The translations under genes were made by a program, and so were the position numbers. The notes beneath the pieces were generated by a model. It was not told where the DNA came from and made no database searches. It saw only the letters and a program-made list of their open reading frames with translations. 7,560 bases of DNA from an uncultured Maritalea sp. (GTDB lineage: Bacteria > Pseudomonadota > Alphaproteobacteria > Rhizobiales > Devosiaceae): contig CAJXLH010000122.1 of NCBI GenBank assembly GCA_913055925.1, positions 1 through 7,560 of the forward strand, read 5' to 3'. Below are positions 6,765-7,560 of the stretch, piece after piece. Position 1 is the first letter of the stretch; every line of letters begins with the position of its first letter.

Positions 6765-7394
6765 ATGAGCAAAAAACTAGACGGCCTAACCGAAGAAGAA
6801 CTCAACGCGCGCCACGCCGAAAAAATGAAGAAGAAAAAGGCGGCTCGCGACAAAATCATCGCCACGAAAACGATCGAGAAGGGCCTAACGATTGTCCATA
6901 CGGGCAAAGGAAAGGGAAAATCTACCGCCGCGTTCGGCATGGTTTTTCGCGCGCTGGGCAACGGCATGAAGGTTGCTGTCGTACAGTTTGTGAAAGGCAA
7001 ATGGGGCACGGGCGAGCGCAATGTTTTGGACAAGTTCCCTGATCAGGTTTCGCTGGCCACAATGGGCGAAGGGTTTACCTGGGAAACGCAGGACCGACAA
7101 CGCGACATCGAGGCCGCCCGCGCAGCTTGGGAAAAAGCAAAGGAGTTCATCATAGATGAAGAACACGATCTGGTACTGTGCGACGAGCTCAATATCGTTT
7201 TGCGTTATGATTATCTACCGCTTGATGAAGTTCTCTCTGTGCTCGATCAAAAGCCAGAGATGAAACATGTGATCATAACCGGGCGCAACGCCAAAGATGA
7301 ACTAATTGAAAAGGCCGATCTTGTGACCGACATGACGCAAGTCAAGCACCCATTCCGTTCCGGCGTAAAAGCGCAGGTTGGTATTGAGTTTTAG
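6765..7394 (+). CDS. cobO: CobO: cob(I)yrinic acid a,c-diamide adenosyltransferase
   Basis: The 209-residue protein is a CobA/CobO-type corrinoid adenosyltransferase. It transfers the 5'-deoxyadenosyl group of ATP to the reduced cobalt of cob(I)yrinic acid a,c-diamide, the step after cobalt insertion and reduction; it can also take salvaged corrinoids in this family. Seen here: a charged, Lys-rich N-terminal helix (about 10-30), the family P-loop GKGKGKST (47-54) in the context HTGKGKGKSTAAFG, the acidic CDELN motif (C139-N143) following a hydrophobic strand, TGRNAKDEL, and the characteristic C-terminal KHPFRSGVKAQVGIEF. Length is typical. It starts 1 nt after the cobN stop, so the two are translated from one message. 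The fold and motifs exclude the unrelated PduO and EutT adenosyltransferases. Confidence 0.96.
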   Translation: MSKKLDGLTEEELNARHAEKMKKKKAARDKIIATKTIEKGLTIVHTGKGKGKSTAAFGMVFRALGNGMKVAVVQFVKGKWGTGERNVLDKFPDQVSLATMGEGFTWETQDRQRDIEAARAAWEKAKEFIIDEEHDLVLCDELNIVLRYDYLPLDEVLSVLDQKPEMKHVIITGRNAKDELIEKADLVTDMTQVKHPFRSGVKAQVGIEF

Positions 7395-7395
7395 C

Positions 7396-7402
7396 AAAGG
7401 GG
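7396..7402 (+). promoter_or_regulatory. Shine-Dalgarno supporting a TTG start for the next gene
   Basis: AAAGGGG sits 7 nt before TTG at 7410, in the 15-nt gap after the cobO stop. A second AGGA (7404-7407) is only 2 nt from it. The next in-frame ATG (7506) would remove conserved N-terminal residues, so the TTG is the likely start. Confidence 0.55.
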
Positions 7403-7409
7403 CAGGACT

Positions 7410-7560
7410 TTGCGCATACTTACAGACGACGATTTAAGCGACATTCCAACATCCGTTTTTGTTAAAGCGGTCGGTGAACAGATAAAAGCAGATGCCACCG
7501 GGAGGATGGTGTCACCACCGCGTCACAAGGTGGATTTTGACCCTGGTGCGCTTGTTTTTA
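7410..7560 (+). CDS. ornithine cyclodeaminase / mu-crystallin family protein, N-terminal fragment
   Basis: Fifty codons are visible before the window ends. The N-terminus RILTDDDLSDIP, followed by a helix (SVFVKAVGEQIKADATGR) and the SPPRHKVDF...GALVF segment (about 35-50), matches the start of the ornithine cyclodeaminase/mu-crystallin family. These are NAD(P)-dependent enzymes of about 300-340 residues that include ornithine cyclodeaminase, alanine dehydrogenase and imino-acid reductases. The Rossmann domain that would define cofactor and substrate lies outside the window, so the reaction cannot be named. The start is a TTG with a good Shine-Dalgarno. The 15-nt gap after cobO, with no terminator, suggests it is part of the B12-controlled transcript. 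Confidence 0.72.
   Translation, partial: MRILTDDDLSDIPTSVFVKAVGEQIKADATGRMVSPPRHKVDFDPGALVF

Noticed and set aside
6452..7033. Minus-strand 193-codon frame spanning the cobN-cobO junction
   Set aside because: It has a hydrophobic segment that hints at a membrane protein, but it is antisense to two solid genes including the cobO P-loop, so it is an artefact.

Overview
The window looks like chromosomal DNA from an alphaproteobacterium, probably Hyphomicrobiales or a relative. The grounds are the aerobic (CobN-type) cobalamin genes in the order cobW-cobN-cobO behind a B12 riboswitch, a stand-alone MnmD-type tRNA methyltransferase beside a separate FAD oxidoreductase, and a moderate GC content with a TTGAC-type -35 box. 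Genus cannot be settled from this sequence. Gene density is high, and I see no mobile element, CRISPR array, tRNA or rRNA.

Left part (1-1696): two divergent genes share a 97-bp intergenic region. The minus-strand gene (903 down to the left edge, C-terminus cut off) encodes an FAD-dependent oxidoreductase of the DAO family. The plus-strand gene (1001-1696) encodes MnmD, which makes the final methylation in mnm5(s2)U34 synthesis in tRNA. In E. coli the equivalent activities are fused in one protein, MnmC, so this pair looks like a split, divergently arranged MnmC.

Middle (1697-1982): a 286-bp leader holds a likely promoter whose -35 box overlaps the mnmD stop codon, a full cobalamin riboswitch with all the classical conserved boxes, two small hairpins, and a strong Shine-Dalgarno for cobW.

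Right part (1983-7560): a tightly packed plus-strand operon. It contains cobW (GTPase metallochaperone with a His-rich loop), cobN (large subunit of the aerobic cobaltochelatase, intact at 1237 aa), cobO (corrinoid adenosyltransferase) and the first 50 codons of an ornithine cyclodeaminase/mu-crystallin family gene that begins with TTG. Junctions are a 1-nt overlap, a 1-nt gap and a 15-nt gap, so all four are probably co-transcribed and repressed by B12. Together the three cob genes cover cobalt handling, cobalt insertion into hydrogenobyrinic acid a,c-diamide, and adenosylation of the product. The chelatase partners CobS and CobT are not in the window.

I do not see a clearly undescribed system. 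The points most worth a second look are the split MnmC pair, the linkage of an ornithine cyclodeaminase-like gene to the B12 operon, the riboswitch expression platform, and a perfect 18-bp palindrome inside cobN.
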